From contig JBBKWH010000034.1 in assembly GCA_037968855.1 (NCBI GenBank), positions 1 to 20,702 of the forward strand: a DNA stretch of 20,702 nucleotides, read 5' to 3'. Positions 14,365 through 20,702 of this stretch are shown in pieces. Under the pieces are notes generated by a model, which saw nothing but the letters and a program-made list of their open reading frames with translations, did no database searches and was not told the origin of the DNA. The position numbers and the translations under genes were made by a program. The DNA is from JBBKWH01 sp037968855 (GTDB lineage: Bacteria > Pseudomonadota > Gammaproteobacteria > Pseudomonadales > Moraxellaceae). The number at the start of each line of letters is the position of its first letter. Within the stretch, counting starts at the first letter, position 1.

Positions 14365-15516
14365 TTAGATTTCAAAGCGCATCGGACGTTTGCCCAGATG
14401 ATTGGCTGCCATCGGTTGACGCTTACGAATGCTGTTGAGGATTTTTTCGATGGCGATGTGTGCCATGTCGGCACGCACACTATGCTGATGACCGACTGGT
14501 GCGCTGGCAATCCCTCGGCGGCGTATGTTCATGATGGTCATGTCTTGATTGTTCACAAACTTGGTATACACGTTGACCATCGGTTGCATCAGTTTTAAGG
14601 CGATTTTTGGGATTGGGAACTTGTAGCTGACACAGGTGTACACGCGTGATGAATGCTCATCAATCGGTGTGATCAGGCTATTAAACACCATGCCGGAGGC
14701 ATCGCCCCAATGATAGTCCACTTGGGTGATGTTAGGGGCAAAGAAGCGGTCGGTATGCAGTTGTGGTGCGCCATGTGGATTGGTCAGCCATGGCATAAAG
14801 CCTACGGAGCCATCGTTGTCGTCATACAGCACTTCGACGGAGAGCGCTTTGACTTCGATGGTGCTTTCTAGTTTTTTGCCTTCGGTGGAGCGAAACACTT
14901 TGTCATGCACAAACACGGTGTGCGAGACGTCCATAATGTTCTGTGCAACTGCGCCGACATCGCCGTCATAGGTACCGACCATATAATAACTGACAAAGTC
15001 CGGACGGCTATAAAACGGTAGTTTAAACACCGGCGTTTGGCTTGGATCAGCATCGCCCAAAAACACCCATACCACACCGTCTTGTTCGCGTACTGCAAAG
15101 CTTTTTTGTTTAAATGGATGCGGCTTGCTGGGCCAGTTGATACCGTCTACAGAGGGAATATGGGCGACTTGCCCTTGCGCGTTGTAGCTCCAGCCATGAT
15201 AAGGGCAGGTGATGCAGCCATTGTTCATTTGGCCTTCGGACAACAACGACGCGCGATGCACGCATTGATCAACAAGCGCCGCAGCATGGCCAGCAGTATC
15301 ACGAAATACCGCAATACCACGGCCCATAATCTTGATGGTCAAGGCTTTATTTGCGGTGAGTTCGGCGCTGGTACAGGCGACATACCATTGATCCAACAAG
15401 CCACCCGCTTTGGCCCACATGTCGTTGGCATGGTTGTCTTGATGGCTAGAGATGCCATGATCACAGTCATGATCTGGCAGGATGTCGTGTGCTTGCATCG
15501 GAATCAGTTGATTCAT
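14365..15516 (-). CDS. Rieske [2Fe-2S] non-haem iron oxygenase, alpha-subunit-like
   Basis: A 383-residue Rieske oxygenase. The Rieske cluster ligands are Cys85 and His87 in CVH, and Cys104 and His107 in CPYHGW. The mononuclear iron site is Asn193-x2-Asp196-x2-His199-x4-His204 (NIMDVSHTVFVH), with Asp325 in NNQDMTIMN as the likely third ligand. The C-terminal pattern is closer to the single-component-type group (VanA, pheophorbide or chlorophyllide oxygenases, cholesterol desaturase) than to two-subunit dioxygenases, but the substrate is unknown. No reductase, ferredoxin or beta subunit lies nearby, so electrons must come from elsewhere. Residues 8-32 are unusually rich in His and Asp. The start has only a weak AGAG ribosome site. 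The gene is monocistronic and ends at a bidirectional terminator. Confidence 0.88.
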   Translation of the reverse strand: MNQLIPMQAHDILPDHDCDHGISSHQDNHANDMWAKAGGLLDQWYVACTSAELTANKALTIKIMGRGIAVFRDTAGHAAALVDQCVHRASLLSEGQMNNGCITCPYHGWSYNAQGQVAHIPSVDGINWPSKPHPFKQKSFAVREQDGVVWVFLGDADPSQTPVFKLPFYSRPDFVSYYMVGTYDGDVGAVAQNIMDVSHTVFVHDKVFRSTEGKKLESTIEVKALSVEVLYDDNDGSVGFMPWLTNPHGAPQLHTDRFFAPNITQVDYHWGDASGMVFNSLITPIDEHSSRVYTCVSYKFPIPKIALKLMQPMVNVYTKFVNNQDMTIMNIRRRGIASAPVGHQHSVRADMAHIAIEKILNSIRKRQPMAANHLGKRPMRFEI

Positions 15517-15539
15517 GGTGAATCTCTAAAAAAGTGATG

Positions 15540-15560
15540 CTTTGGCACTGTGCACCAAAG
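15540..15560. promoter_or_regulatory. Imperfect palindrome upstream of the Rieske gene, possible operator
   Basis: CTTTGG (15540-15545) and CCAAAG (15555-15560) flank an inner GCAC-T-GTGC palindrome whose centre is offset by one base. It lies 24 bases upstream of the Rieske ATG. Its size would suit a dimeric repressor, but there is no independent support. Confidence 0.3.
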
Positions 15561-15750
15561 GCCGATATCACATCGAAGGTCTGATCGAACAGATCGCTAT
15601 AGTGGTTGCTAGTGTAAAAATGAATGTTGGATAAAACATGAACAGAACCTTAAGTCCTTGATGATGTTATGTGATGCACAGCACTTTTTAGGCGTTATGT
15701 TTTGTGGCATGTGTCATGCGAGACGGTATTTGGTTCCCGTGCATAAAAAA

Positions 15751-16536
15751 TTAGCCAATTGATATGACCAACGCTGCCGAACAGACTAGCAAAATTAATA
15801 TCGTTAATTCTGTGATCTCTACACCCGTACCCAAGCAATCACCACTAACGCCACCGAGCTGTTTTTTAAGCCAGATTCGATACAGCCCTATGGGGATCAG
15901 CGCAAGGATGCATATCGGCGACAGCCATAAGGAGCCAGCGACTAAAGCAATCAGCCACACCCATAACGCAAAGCGTGGTCGATACCATGTAAAAGGCTCG
16001 GATAGGCTGCTGCTTGGATCGGCTTGGCGTATATCAGGTAGCTGTTGCCAGATATAAATTCCCCAGCGCGCCCAGATGGGAGCCAACACAATGCCCCACC
16101 ATTGGCCCGATTTGGCCAGCAGCATCAGCATGATCAGCTTGCCAGAGAGTTGCATGATCAGGCTCAGCACGCCAAAGCTGCCCAGATGCGGATCTTTCAT
16201 CACCGCCCAAAACCGAGCCGGATCGCGATGTGATGCGCCGAGAGCATCGCTTAAATCGGCTAGGCCATCTAAGTGCAGGCCACCCGTAACCAGCACCCAG
16301 AGCATCAGCATCAGCCACGCTGATAACCATGGATCAATCTGTGCGGCGGGCCAGCCGACCATCAGCAACAAGCCACCAATGATCAAGCCCACCAAGGGAA
16401 ACCATCGGGCGGATTGGGCCAGATATTCGGGTTTAAAGTCATGTAGCTGTGGCGTAGGCAGGCGGGTCAAAAACTGAATGGCTAAAATGAAGCGGCGTAG
16501 ACGGCGCACCAGCAACGAATCGTGTGCCGCGCTCAT
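15751..16536 (-). CDS. cobS: Adenosylcobinamide-GDP ribazoletransferase (cobalamin synthase)
   Basis: A 261-residue inner-membrane enzyme that joins adenosylcobinamide-GDP and alpha-ribazole (or its phosphate), the last assembly step of the cobalamin nucleotide loop. Family marks are FLTRLP (22-27), GGLHLDGLADLSDALG (85-100) with its Asp cluster, KDPHLGSFG (114-122) and, near the end, GGVSGDCLGTGVEITE. Several hydrophobic helices are evident. I chose the ATG at 16536, which overlaps the cobQ stop as ATGA and gives a normal length; an in-frame ATG at 16572 would extend it by 12 residues inside cobQ. It is the last gene of the cobalamin operon. The 234 bases after it hold no clear gene. Confidence 0.93.
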   Translation of the reverse strand: MSAAHDSLLVRRLRRFILAIQFLTRLPTPQLHDFKPEYLAQSARWFPLVGLIIGGLLLMVGWPAAQIDPWLSAWLMLMLWVLVTGGLHLDGLADLSDALGASHRDPARFWAVMKDPHLGSFGVLSLIMQLSGKLIMLMLLAKSGQWWGIVLAPIWARWGIYIWQQLPDIRQADPSSSLSEPFTWYRPRFALWVWLIALVAGSLWLSPICILALIPIGLYRIWLKKQLGGVSGDCLGTGVEITELTILILLVCSAALVISIG

Positions 16537-17999
16537 GGCAGCATCAATCCAGCGGCTTTGGCTTTGTCCCAATCCAGTGCGGCTTCTAGTGCGTCGGTCA
16601 GTCGGTCGATTTCTTGGTCGAGTTGTTGATCGGCAGAGCAGGTCGCCTGTGCCTGACAGCCTGCCCAGTTTAAGATCAGGGTTAAAGCGTCTGGATGATC
16701 AAATACGCCATGCAAGTATGTGCCCAAAATCTGCCCATCTGCCGAGAGCATGCCATCAAAGCGACCATCATCCAGCGTGATCAAAGGGGTTGGCTGCTCT
16801 GCTGTTTGATCAGGCGTACTAATACCTTGATGAATCTCGTAGCCTTTTACCATCGCCTGCTGACCATTAAGCATCAGCGTGCCTTGGACCTGATGAAGTT
16901 GTTTATGGGGCTGTAAGGTGGTGGTGATCGGCAAATAGCCCAAGCCCAGACTGTGGCCCTGTTCGCCTTCTTGACCATCGGGATCGATAATCTGCTGGCC
17001 GAGCATTTGATAGCCGCCACAAATGCCAATCAGTTTGCCGCCATAGCGCAGATGACGCGCAATCGCTTGATCCCAACCTTGCTGGCGTAGACAGTCCAGA
17101 TCATGACGCGTGTGTTTGCTACCAGCCAAAATAATCAGATCCGCTGCCGGTATGGCTTGATTGGGGCCAATAAAATGCAGTGATACGCCGTCCAATCGAC
17201 GTAGCGGATCAACATCGGTGTGGTTAGAAATATGCGGTAGCACCGGCACCACAATCACAAAATCGGCTTGAGCTTGCGGCGTATGCGGTACGGCATCTTC
17301 TGCCGACACATCTAGGCCATGCAGATACGGCACAACTGCCAATACGGGCTTGCCAGTTTTTTGTTCTAGCCAGTCTAGTCCACCTTGTAGCAGCCGCAAG
17401 TCCCCGCGAAAGCGATTGATGATAAAGCCGCGAATCCGTGCCTGTTCACTGTCGCTTAAACAGGCCAAGGTGCCGATCAAATGAGCAAATACACCGCCTT
17501 TATCAATATCGGCCACCAACCAGACGGGACAGTCGGCTTGTTCGGCAAAGCCCATATTGGCAATGTCGTTTTCGCGTAGATTGATCTCGGCAGGGCTACC
17601 AGCCCCTTCGACAATCACCGCATCATAGACTGCTTCTAGCCGATGCCATGATTCAAACACCGCATGACGGGCTTGTTGTTTGTAGTGGTGATAGTCCAAG
17701 GCATTCAGGTTGCCAATCGAATGACCTTGAATAATCACTTGCGCGGTGCAGTCGGTGGTGGGCTTAAGCAAGACCGGATTATGGTCGGTATGGGCTGGAA
17801 TTCGGCAAGCCGCCGCCTGTACCGCTTGGGCGCGGCCAATCTCGCCGCCATCATCGGTCACGGCACTGTTTAAGGCCATATTTTGTGGCTTAAATGGAGC
17901 CACTGATACGCCACGGCGTTGTAACAAGCGACACAGCGCAGTCACCATGGTCGATTTGCCCGCGTCGGAGGTACAGCCTTGGATCATCAGGGTCGGCAT
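16533..17999 (-). CDS. cobQ: Cobyric acid synthase (CobQ/CbiP)
   Basis: A 488-residue glutamine-dependent enzyme that amidates four side chains of adenosylcobyrinic acid a,c-diamide to give cobyric acid. The N-terminal dethiobiotin-synthetase-like ATPase begins MPTLMIQGCTSDAGKST, with FKPQNMALNSAV at about 36-47 and VEGAGSPAEINL at about 130-141. The C-terminal class I glutamine amidotransferase has its nucleophile at Cys327 in GICGGYQMLG and His430 in GTYLHGVFDHP; YEIHQG is also typical. The length is standard for the family. A GAGAG ribosome site sits about 9 bases before the ATG. Since no earlier corrin-ring genes are present here, the host either makes the ring from genes elsewhere or uses CobQ in partial salvage. 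cobS follows with an ATGA overlap. Confidence 0.95.
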   Translation of the reverse strand: MPTLMIQGCTSDAGKSTMVTALCRLLQRRGVSVAPFKPQNMALNSAVTDDGGEIGRAQAVQAAACRIPAHTDHNPVLLKPTTDCTAQVIIQGHSIGNLNALDYHHYKQQARHAVFESWHRLEAVYDAVIVEGAGSPAEINLRENDIANMGFAEQADCPVWLVADIDKGGVFAHLIGTLACLSDSEQARIRGFIINRFRGDLRLLQGGLDWLEQKTGKPVLAVVPYLHGLDVSAEDAVPHTPQAQADFVIVVPVLPHISNHTDVDPLRRLDGVSLHFIGPNQAIPAADLIILAGSKHTRHDLDCLRQQGWDQAIARHLRYGGKLIGICGGYQMLGQQIIDPDGQEGEQGHSLGLGYLPITTTLQPHKQLHQVQGTLMLNGQQAMVKGYEIHQGISTPDQTAEQPTPLITLDDGRFDGMLSADGQILGTYLHGVFDHPDALTLILNWAGCQAQATCSADQQLDQEIDRLTDALEAALDWDKAKAAGLMLP

Positions 18000-18014
18000 G
18001 GCTTAACTCTCTCT

Positions 18015-18572
18015 TCAAATCTCAAGGGTGTAGGGTGTGGCGTATAAAATGGGTGCAGTCCAGCGTAGCGATGCATCAATGTGACCGTAGTGGGCGAGTA
18101 GCATCCGAATCACACCGGCATGGGTGATGATGATGGGCGCTTGGATTGGCAAATGTGCGCTAAGCATGTGTTGTTGCGTGGAGTGCTTTAACCGATCAAT
18201 CGCAGATTCAATCCGCTGCCACATCTCGGCGGCTGTTTCGCCGGTTTGCCCAACCCGATAGTGCCAAATATCGGCTGCCCAATCGTCAAGTTGTGCGCGT
18301 GGAATATCGTCCCATGCCAGACCTTCCCATTGACCAAAATCCAGCTCTTGCCATGCAGGATCAATCTGCACCTGTTGGCTTAAACGTTGGGCCAGCAGTA
18401 GACAACGCTGGGCAGGGCTACAGATAATCGGTTGATCCGCATAATCTGCTAAGGCTTGTTGTGCGGTATCTAATTGAGAGGAGCAGGGCAGATAGTCCAA
18501 GCGACCATAACAGCGACCTTGCTGGTCGGGATGATGGTCAATCGGTGGGTGTCGAATCAACGTGATATACAT
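18015..18572 (-). CDS. cobC: Histidine phosphatase, probable alpha-ribazole phosphatase
   Basis: A 185-residue member of the histidine phosphatase superfamily. The catalytic His8 is in LIRHPP; most relatives have RHG or RHT here. Further marks are RCYGRLD (20-26), Arg56 in CSPAQR, Glu84 in DFGQWEG, and the second His151 in ITHAGVIRM. CobC removes the phosphate from alpha-ribazole-5'-phosphate or the corresponding cobalamin 5'-phosphate. The GxCYGxxD pattern and the position between btuD and cobQ favour CobC over phosphoglycerate mutase-like enzymes. No ribosome site is visible before the ATG. The six bases between the btuD stop and this start, and those around them, form a TA-repeat run, so translation may depend on reinitiation from btuD. 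Confidence 0.85.
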   Translation of the reverse strand: MYITLIRHPPIDHHPDQQGRCYGRLDYLPCSSQLDTAQQALADYADQPIICSPAQRCLLLAQRLSQQVQIDPAWQELDFGQWEGLAWDDIPRAQLDDWAADIWHYRVGQTGETAAEMWQRIESAIDRLKHSTQQHMLSAHLPIQAPIIITHAGVIRMLLAHYGHIDASLRWTAPILYATPYTLEI

Positions 18573-18576
18573 ATAT

Positions 18577-18589
18577 ATCTATATATATT
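18577..18589 (-). repeat. AT-rich 13-bp repeat, copy 2
   Basis: The minus-strand sequence AATATATATAGAT is identical to 12027-12039. The TAG within it is the stop codon of btuD, and the TA run continues into the cobC start. Confidence 0.5.
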
Positions 18590-19382
18590 GATCGGTGTAT
18601 TTTGGAAAAAATAGCGAACCATCAGCATCTTGGATACAGTGCATGGGATGTTGATATAGCTCAGACAGATGCTCAACCGTGAGAATTTGATCAATTGGCC
18701 CTGCCAAATAGCGACTATCACCAAACATCAGCAAGGCATGGGTGGCCCAGTGTCTGGCGTGATTGGGATCGTGGCTGACCATCAGCAGACTATGGTTGTG
18801 TTGGCGCTGTTGCTGCAAAACCGCCAAGGTTTGTTGCTGATGATGAATATCAAGTTGCGATAACGGCTCGTCCAATAACAACACTGAGCCATGCTGCATT
18901 AAGGTGGTGGCTAAGGCAACACGGCGGCGCTCGCCACCGGATAAAGTTGCCAAATCACGTTGGGCAAAACCGGCCAAATCTAGTTGTGCTAACCAGTCCA
19001 ATGCTTCGGCTTGATCGGCAGCGCTTTCCCATGCAAATGGGCCAAGCCGTGCATGGCAGCCGCTTAAGACTTTTTCTAGCACCGTCATGGGAAATGGACA
19101 ATCGTCTTGTTGGGTAAGCCATGCCAGTTGCTGGGCACGGGCGCGTTTGGGCCAATCAGCAAAGGGTTTGCCATTCAGGATGATCTGGCTGTGCTTGGGT
19201 GGTGTGGGCCATCCGGCAAGGGTAGCCAGTAGGGTGCTTTTGCCACAACCATTTTGACCCAAAATCAGCCATGCTTCGCCAGCGCTGATCTGTAGATTCA
19301 GGTTTTGGCACAGCATTGCTGCACCCGTTGCGGCAGCATCTGGGCGTGGTAGATCAAGGCCGTGAATTGCTAATCGGATCAT
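18579..19382 (-). CDS. btuD: ABC transporter ATP-binding protein, cobalamin/corrinoid type
   Basis: A 267-residue ATPase of the FecE/BtuD group that powers inner-membrane import of corrinoid or a similar metal chelate. It shows Walker A GQNGCGKST (42-50), the Q-loop Gln91, signature LSGGERRRVALA (148-159), Walker B VLLLDEP (167-173), the D-loop SQLD and the switch His204 in SHD. I chose the ATG at 19382, which overlaps the permease stop as ATGA. The open frame extends further upstream, but that extension is antiparallel in composition, Arg/Cys/His-rich and lies fully inside the permease gene. The C-terminus ends within a TA-repeat. Substrate assignment to cobalamin rests on the flanking cobC, cobQ and cobS genes. 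Confidence 0.92.
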   Translation of the reverse strand: MIRLAIHGLDLPRPDAAATGAAMLCQNLNLQISAGEAWLILGQNGCGKSTLLATLAGWPTPPKHSQIILNGKPFADWPKRARAQQLAWLTQQDDCPFPMTVLEKVLSGCHARLGPFAWESAADQAEALDWLAQLDLAGFAQRDLATLSGGERRRVALATTLMQHGSVLLLDEPLSQLDIHHQQQTLAVLQQQRQHNHSLLMVSHDPNHARHWATHALLMFGDSRYLAGPIDQILTVEHLSELYQHPMHCIQDADGSLFFPKYTDQYI

Positions 19383-20419
19383 GGTGCTGATCCCTGCGCT
19401 GATGGCCCTGACTGTATTGATGAACGCATCGCTCGCCGTGGCTTGGCGTTGAGTAAGTATAAGAAAATCGGTGCACCGAGCATTGCGGTGACCACACCAA
19501 CGGGCAGTTGTTGCGGGGCAATGGCGATCCGTGCAATCACATCGGCCAATAGCAACACCGTGCCGCCAGTCATGGCACAAGCCGGAATCAATAAACGCTG
19601 ATCTTGACCAATGGTCAGGCGTAAGGCATGCGGCACGATCAAACCGACAAAGCCAATCATGCCGGCAGTGGTGACCGCCAGCGCGGTGGCAATCGCGGCG
19701 ACGGCGTACAGCAACCATTGTAGCCGTTGGGTATTGAGACCCAAGGCATGCGCAGTCTGTGCTCCCAAGCTCATCACGTTAAGTGCACGTAAAAATGGCC
19801 AAATCAATGCCATCAATAGGCCCAAACCCGCCAAGGCCAATGGCCACTGCGCACCGGATAAATCGCCCAACATCCAAAACACCATACCGCGCAGCAAGCC
19901 ATCCGGCGCAAGACTCAGTAGCAGTGAGCTAAACGCACCCGAAAATGCCGAGATTGCCACGCCGGTCAACAATAAGCGGGCTTGACTACTCGACAGGTCA
20001 CGACCGGCCAGCACAAATACCAAGACAATCGCAATGCCTGCGCCGAGCGCCGCGCTCAAGTTGACCACCGCCAAGCCAGCACCCAGTAGCATGGCCAATA
20101 ATGCACCCACACTGGCACCGCCAGAGGTGCCCAGAATATACGGATCGGCCAAAGGATTGCGCAGCAAGATTTGTTGCAATGCCCCCGCCAAGGCCAATAA
20201 TCCGCCAACGGCAAACGCTGCCAAGGTGCGTGGCAGCCGCAGTGACAACACCACATCGCGGGCAATTTGGCCTTCGGCACCCCACAGTTGCCACGGTCGA
20301 TAGGCGGTACTGCCGACACACAGACTGAGCAATGCCACCGACAATGCCAGTAACGCCAATCCAGTCAAGATCAGCCAGCGTCGTCGAGCAGTGAGGGGTG
20401 CCGCTTGTACAACGGTCAT
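19379..20419 (-). CDS. btuC: FecCD/BtuC-type ABC transporter permease
   Basis: A 346-residue inner-membrane permease with about ten hydrophobic segments. Typical landmarks are LRLPRTLAAFAVGGLLALAG (60-80 region), NPLADPYILGTSGGASVGA shortly after, and GMIGFVGLIVPHALRL near the cytoplasmic loop that contacts the ATPase. It should form the channel of a BtuCDF importer that brings corrinoid from the periplasm. The start overlaps the stop of the binding-protein gene as ATGA, and its own stop overlaps the btuD start likewise, so all three are coupled. A siderophore importer has the same architecture; the cob genes downstream make B12 much the more likely cargo. Confidence 0.92.
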   Translation of the reverse strand: MTVVQAAPLTARRRWLILTGLALLALSVALLSLCVGSTAYRPWQLWGAEGQIARDVVLSLRLPRTLAAFAVGGLLALAGALQQILLRNPLADPYILGTSGGASVGALLAMLLGAGLAVVNLSAALGAGIAIVLVFVLAGRDLSSSQARLLLTGVAISAFSGAFSSLLLSLAPDGLLRGMVFWMLGDLSGAQWPLALAGLGLLMALIWPFLRALNVMSLGAQTAHALGLNTQRLQWLLYAVAAIATALAVTTAGMIGFVGLIVPHALRLTIGQDQRLLIPACAMTGGTVLLLADVIARIAIAPQQLPVGVVTAMLGAPIFLYLLNAKPRRAMRSSIQSGPSAQGSAP

Positions 20420-20702
20420 GGCGTGGCTGTGCCTAATTTGCGCGTGGCTTTTCGCGTACTCTTGGCGCGTGCCCGATCAACCGCCAGACACAGTTGCTCG
20501 GTGCCATCGACCAGACGTGGCCCCATCCGACTGAGCAAGTCAGGCGGTAGCACCACCAGATTGCGTTGTTTGACTGCCATCAGATTGGGCCAGCGGGTCC
20601 AACGATTGAGCCAGTCGGCTTTGCTGTTGGCCTCGCCACTGGTCAGGATCAGTTCGGGGTTTTTGACCAATACCGATTCGTCATCAATGGTCGGTACCAG
20701 TG
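20416..20702 (-). CDS. btuF: Periplasmic corrinoid-binding protein, C-terminal part only
   Basis: The last 95 or so residues of a periplasmic binding protein whose start lies beyond the right edge. The reading frame is open to the edge (preceding residues read LVPTIDDESVLVKNPELIL). Segments PELILTSGE, WTRWPNLMAVKQRN, VVLPPDLLSRMGPRLVDG and the Leu/Cys helix after it follow the BtuF/FepB C-terminal lobe. The function would be capture of corrinoid in the periplasm and delivery to BtuC. The gene overlaps btuC by ATGA. The short basic tail (RAKSTRKATRKLG) is slightly unusual. A TTG at 20670 could be mistaken for a start but is internal. Confidence 0.85.
   Translation of the reverse strand, partial: LVPTIDDESVLVKNPELILTSGEANSKADWLNRWTRWPNLMAVKQRNLVVLPPDLLSRMGPRLVDGTEQLCLAVDRARAKSTRKATRKLGTATP

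Noticed and set aside
15037..15537. 166-codon plus-strand frame opposite the Rieske gene
   Set aside because: It covers the conserved Rieske and N-terminal region in antisense and has no start signals or family features.
15517..15750. Terminator or small gene after cobS
   Set aside because: Only a short GCATG/CATGC hairpin (about 15709-15721) without a T run and no supported open frame was seen; a cobS terminator cannot be claimed.
19383..19718. Upstream extension of the btuD reading frame to an ATG at 19718
   Set aside because: The extra 112 residues lie fully inside btuC in another frame, are rich in Arg, Cys and His, and precede the normal ABC ATPase start. The ATG at 19382 with the ATGA overlap is the natural start.
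20416..20702. Cobalamin riboswitch
   Set aside because: The operon start is beyond the right edge, so any riboswitch leader is outside the window. None of the internal gaps is large enough to hold one.
1..20702. tRNA or rRNA genes, CRISPR arrays, insertion sequences, prophage
   Set aside because: No cloverleaf-like segments, regularly spaced direct repeats, transposase motifs or phage genes were recognised by eye on either strand.

Overview
The window looks like the chromosome of a Gram-negative gammaproteobacterium of moderate GC. Support comes from an MdtD-type efflux pump, an outer-membrane beta-barrel protein, an OpgC-type membrane acyltransferase and a BtuCDF/CobSQC cobalamin locus. The RsbU-like phosphatase plus STAS pair recalls the GigA/GigB pair of Acinetobacter, so a Moraxellaceae-like host is possible, but that placement is inference. 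I see no phage, transposase, CRISPR, rRNA or tRNA. The gene ends are tightly packed and there are many ATGA, TGATG and TAATG overlaps.

Region 1 (about 1-9840, all minus strand) reads as one long transcription unit. It starts at a near-consensus sigma-70 promoter (TTGACA, 16 bp, TATACT). The order is glycogen phosphorylase, a secreted outer-membrane protein with an internal duplication, a receiver-PP2C phosphatase, a STAS anti-sigma antagonist, a sugar-phosphate nucleotidyltransferase, an RsbW-like ATPase/kinase, a secreted GH2 glycosidase and a secreted GH9 glucanase cut by the left edge. A complete partner-switching regulatory module (phosphatase, STAS, kinase) is thus embedded among glycan-metabolism genes. 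This is the most interesting feature of the window.

Region 2 (9960-14270, plus strand) carries an OpgC-like acyltransferase divergent from glgP and ending in a clear terminator. It is followed by an EntD-type phosphopantetheinyl transferase, an MdtD-like drug/proton antiporter and a small membrane protein with a DUF305-like tail. A symmetrical terminator separates it from region 3.

Region 3 (14365-15516, minus) is a lone Rieske non-haem iron oxygenase with a His/Asp-rich N-terminus.

Region 4 (15751-20702, minus) is a cobalamin uptake and late-assembly operon: btuF (cut by the right edge), btuC, btuD, cobC, cobQ and cobS. Most junctions are ATGA overlaps. Together these genes import corrinoid and finish the lower-ligand (nucleotide loop) end of cobalamin. 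The promoter, and any cobalamin riboswitch, would lie beyond the right edge.
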